This document shows positions 63,296-64,000 of a stretch of DNA of 64,000 nucleotides, piece by piece; position 1 is the stretch's first letter, and each line of letters opens with the position of its first letter. The translations under genes were made by a program, and so were the position numbers. The notes under the pieces were generated by a model. It did no database searches, was not told the origin of the DNA, and worked only from the letters and a program-made list of their open reading frames with translations. This stretch comes from DASWZN01 sp963841635 (GTDB lineage Bacteria; Acidobacteriota; Terriglobia; Bryobacterales; Bryobacteraceae), in contig CAWJDO010000002.1 of assembly GCA_963841635.1 (NCBI GenBank), positions 310,001-374,000 of the forward strand. The letters run 5' to 3'.

Positions 63296-64000
63296 ATGAC
63301 GGCTGAGATCCTGCTGGCGTTTGCAACTGCCGTCGCCGTCTACGCGCTGGCCGGCTATCCGTTCCTGCTGACGCGCTTCTGGCGCCGCCCATTGCCGGTG
63401 CGGAAGGACCTCAACTTCCATCCCACCGTCTCGGTGATCCTGGCGGTTTACAACGGGGAGGCGTTCCTGGGCAAGAAGCTGGAGTCCCTGGTCGCCTTGA
63501 ATTACCCAGCCGGGCAAGTCGAGATCCTGGTGGTGTCGGACGGATCGACGGATGCGACCGATGGGATTGTGGAGTCGTTCGCGGATCGCGGCGTGCGCCT
63601 GCTGCGCGTTCCGCGGAGGGGCAAGCCGGCGGCGCTGAACGCGGGCCTCGGGGAGGCAACGGGGGAGATCCTGTTCTTCACCGACGTTCGCCAGCCGGTC
63701 CACCCGGAAGCACTTTTGCACATGGCGGCGAACTTTGCCGATCCATCCGTGGGCGTGGTCAGCGGGGAACCTCGGTTTTTGGGCCAAGGCGTGGCGGGCG
63801 TGGAAGGCGACCTGGACAAGTATTGGAAATACGAACTGTGGGTGCGGCGGCGCCATGCGGAGATCGACTCGGCGTGCAACACCACCGGTTCGATCTACAC
63901 CGTGCGGCGCAGCCTGGTGGAGGCGATTCCCGAAGACACCCTCACCGACGACGCCGTGATTCCTCTCCGAGCCTTCTTCCAGGGATATAGGATCCTTGTG
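63296..64000 (+). CDS. Family 2 glycosyltransferase (3' end beyond the window)
   Basis: The first 235 residues, from ATG 63296. One N-terminal span (MTAEILLAFATAVAVYALAG) is followed by a GT-A domain: PTVSVILAVYNGEAFLGKKL, VEILVVSDGSTDATDGIVES, RRGKPAALNAGLGEATGEIL, FFTDVRQPVHPEALLHMAAN and a later LTDDAVIPLRAFFQGYRIL. These are motifs of processive or membrane-linked GT2 enzymes that extend polysaccharide chains at the inner membrane. The gene continues past 64000. It follows the WecA-like and transferase-like genes on the same strand and belongs to an exopolysaccharide cluster. Confidence 0.92.
   Translation, partial: MTAEILLAFATAVAVYALAGYPFLLTRFWRRPLPVRKDLNFHPTVSVILAVYNGEAFLGKKLESLVALNYPAGQVEILVVSDGSTDATDGIVESFADRGVRLLRVPRRGKPAALNAGLGEATGEILFFTDVRQPVHPEALLHMAANFADPSVGVVSGEPRFLGQGVAGVEGDLDKYWKYELWVRRRHAEIDSACNTTGSIYTVRRSLVEAIPEDTLTDDAVIPLRAFFQGYRILV

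Noticed and set aside
1..64000. tRNA, rRNA or riboswitch genes
   Set aside because: No cloverleaf ends, conserved rRNA segments or known aptamer cores were noticed; a covariance-model scan would be needed to exclude small RNAs.

Overview
The window is GC-rich, densely coded bacterial DNA that looks like Acidobacteriota, most plausibly a Solibacter/Bryobacter-type genome. The evidence is the mix of families: a VWFA-related acidobacterial-type protein, an Oar-like TonB-dependent receptor, an MacB/FtsX permease of the duplicated 'ADOP' type, an ECF sigma factor of the TIGR02999 type overlapping a TPR serine/threonine kinase, large NHL-repeat exported proteins, and many palindromic intergenic repeats. 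No rRNA, tRNA, CRISPR array, phage or plasmid gene was recognised. Taxonomy is inferred from gene content only.

Layout. 1-13 kb, mostly minus strand: a nitronate monooxygenase cut by the window edge, glpD, a DUF302 protein, decayed DUF1016/DUF202 fragments, a secreted GH42 beta-galactosidase downstream of an Oar-type receptor, and a BON protein; then on plus a lipoprotein, a geranylgeranyl-reductase-like flavoprotein and hemL. 13-18 kb: two divergent one-domain LuxR regulators, DUF421, UDP-glucose dehydrogenase, a GC minisatellite and a rhomboid protease. 18.8-22.3 kb: an overlapping minus-strand operon ctaB, ABC ATPase, ABC permease and a SCO1-DUF420 fusion, probably for cytochrome oxidase maturation. 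22.8-28.3 kb: four tandem paralogous beta-propeller-like exported proteins plus a 3' remnant of a fifth. 28.5-32 kb: sigma factor and TPR kinase. 32-40 kb: a secreted protein, an old-yellow-enzyme/OsmC pair, a lipid-phosphate operon (DagK-like, metallophosphoesterase, PAP2) and an ADOP permease. 39.8-43.4 kb: an HTH / ParA-like / MPN-like membrane protein operon with its own promoter and repeated upstream sites. 43.8-49.7 kb: a metallopeptidase and a YiiX-like hydrolase, a MazF-type toxin-antitoxin pair with a regular operator, an LptF-LptG fusion and a CpaE-like ATPase. 49.9-57.8 kb: two giant NHL-repeat proteins. 58-64 kb: a His-rich protein, the VWFA protein and the start of an exopolysaccharide cluster.

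The best candidate for an undescribed system is the HTH-ParA-MPN operon (39773-43435). The ParA protein carries Arg in place of the signature Lys of the deviant Walker A motif. The partner protein has an MPN-like fold without metal ligands, a long repeated Pro-rich linker and one membrane span. No ParB is present. A second theme is several families of palindromic dispersed repeats. One copy is read in frame inside the SCO1-DUF420 gene, and one forms a complete MITE-like element with perfect 16-bp terminal inverted repeats. A third theme is very short predicted 5' leaders: -10-like boxes sit 5-11 nt before several start codons.
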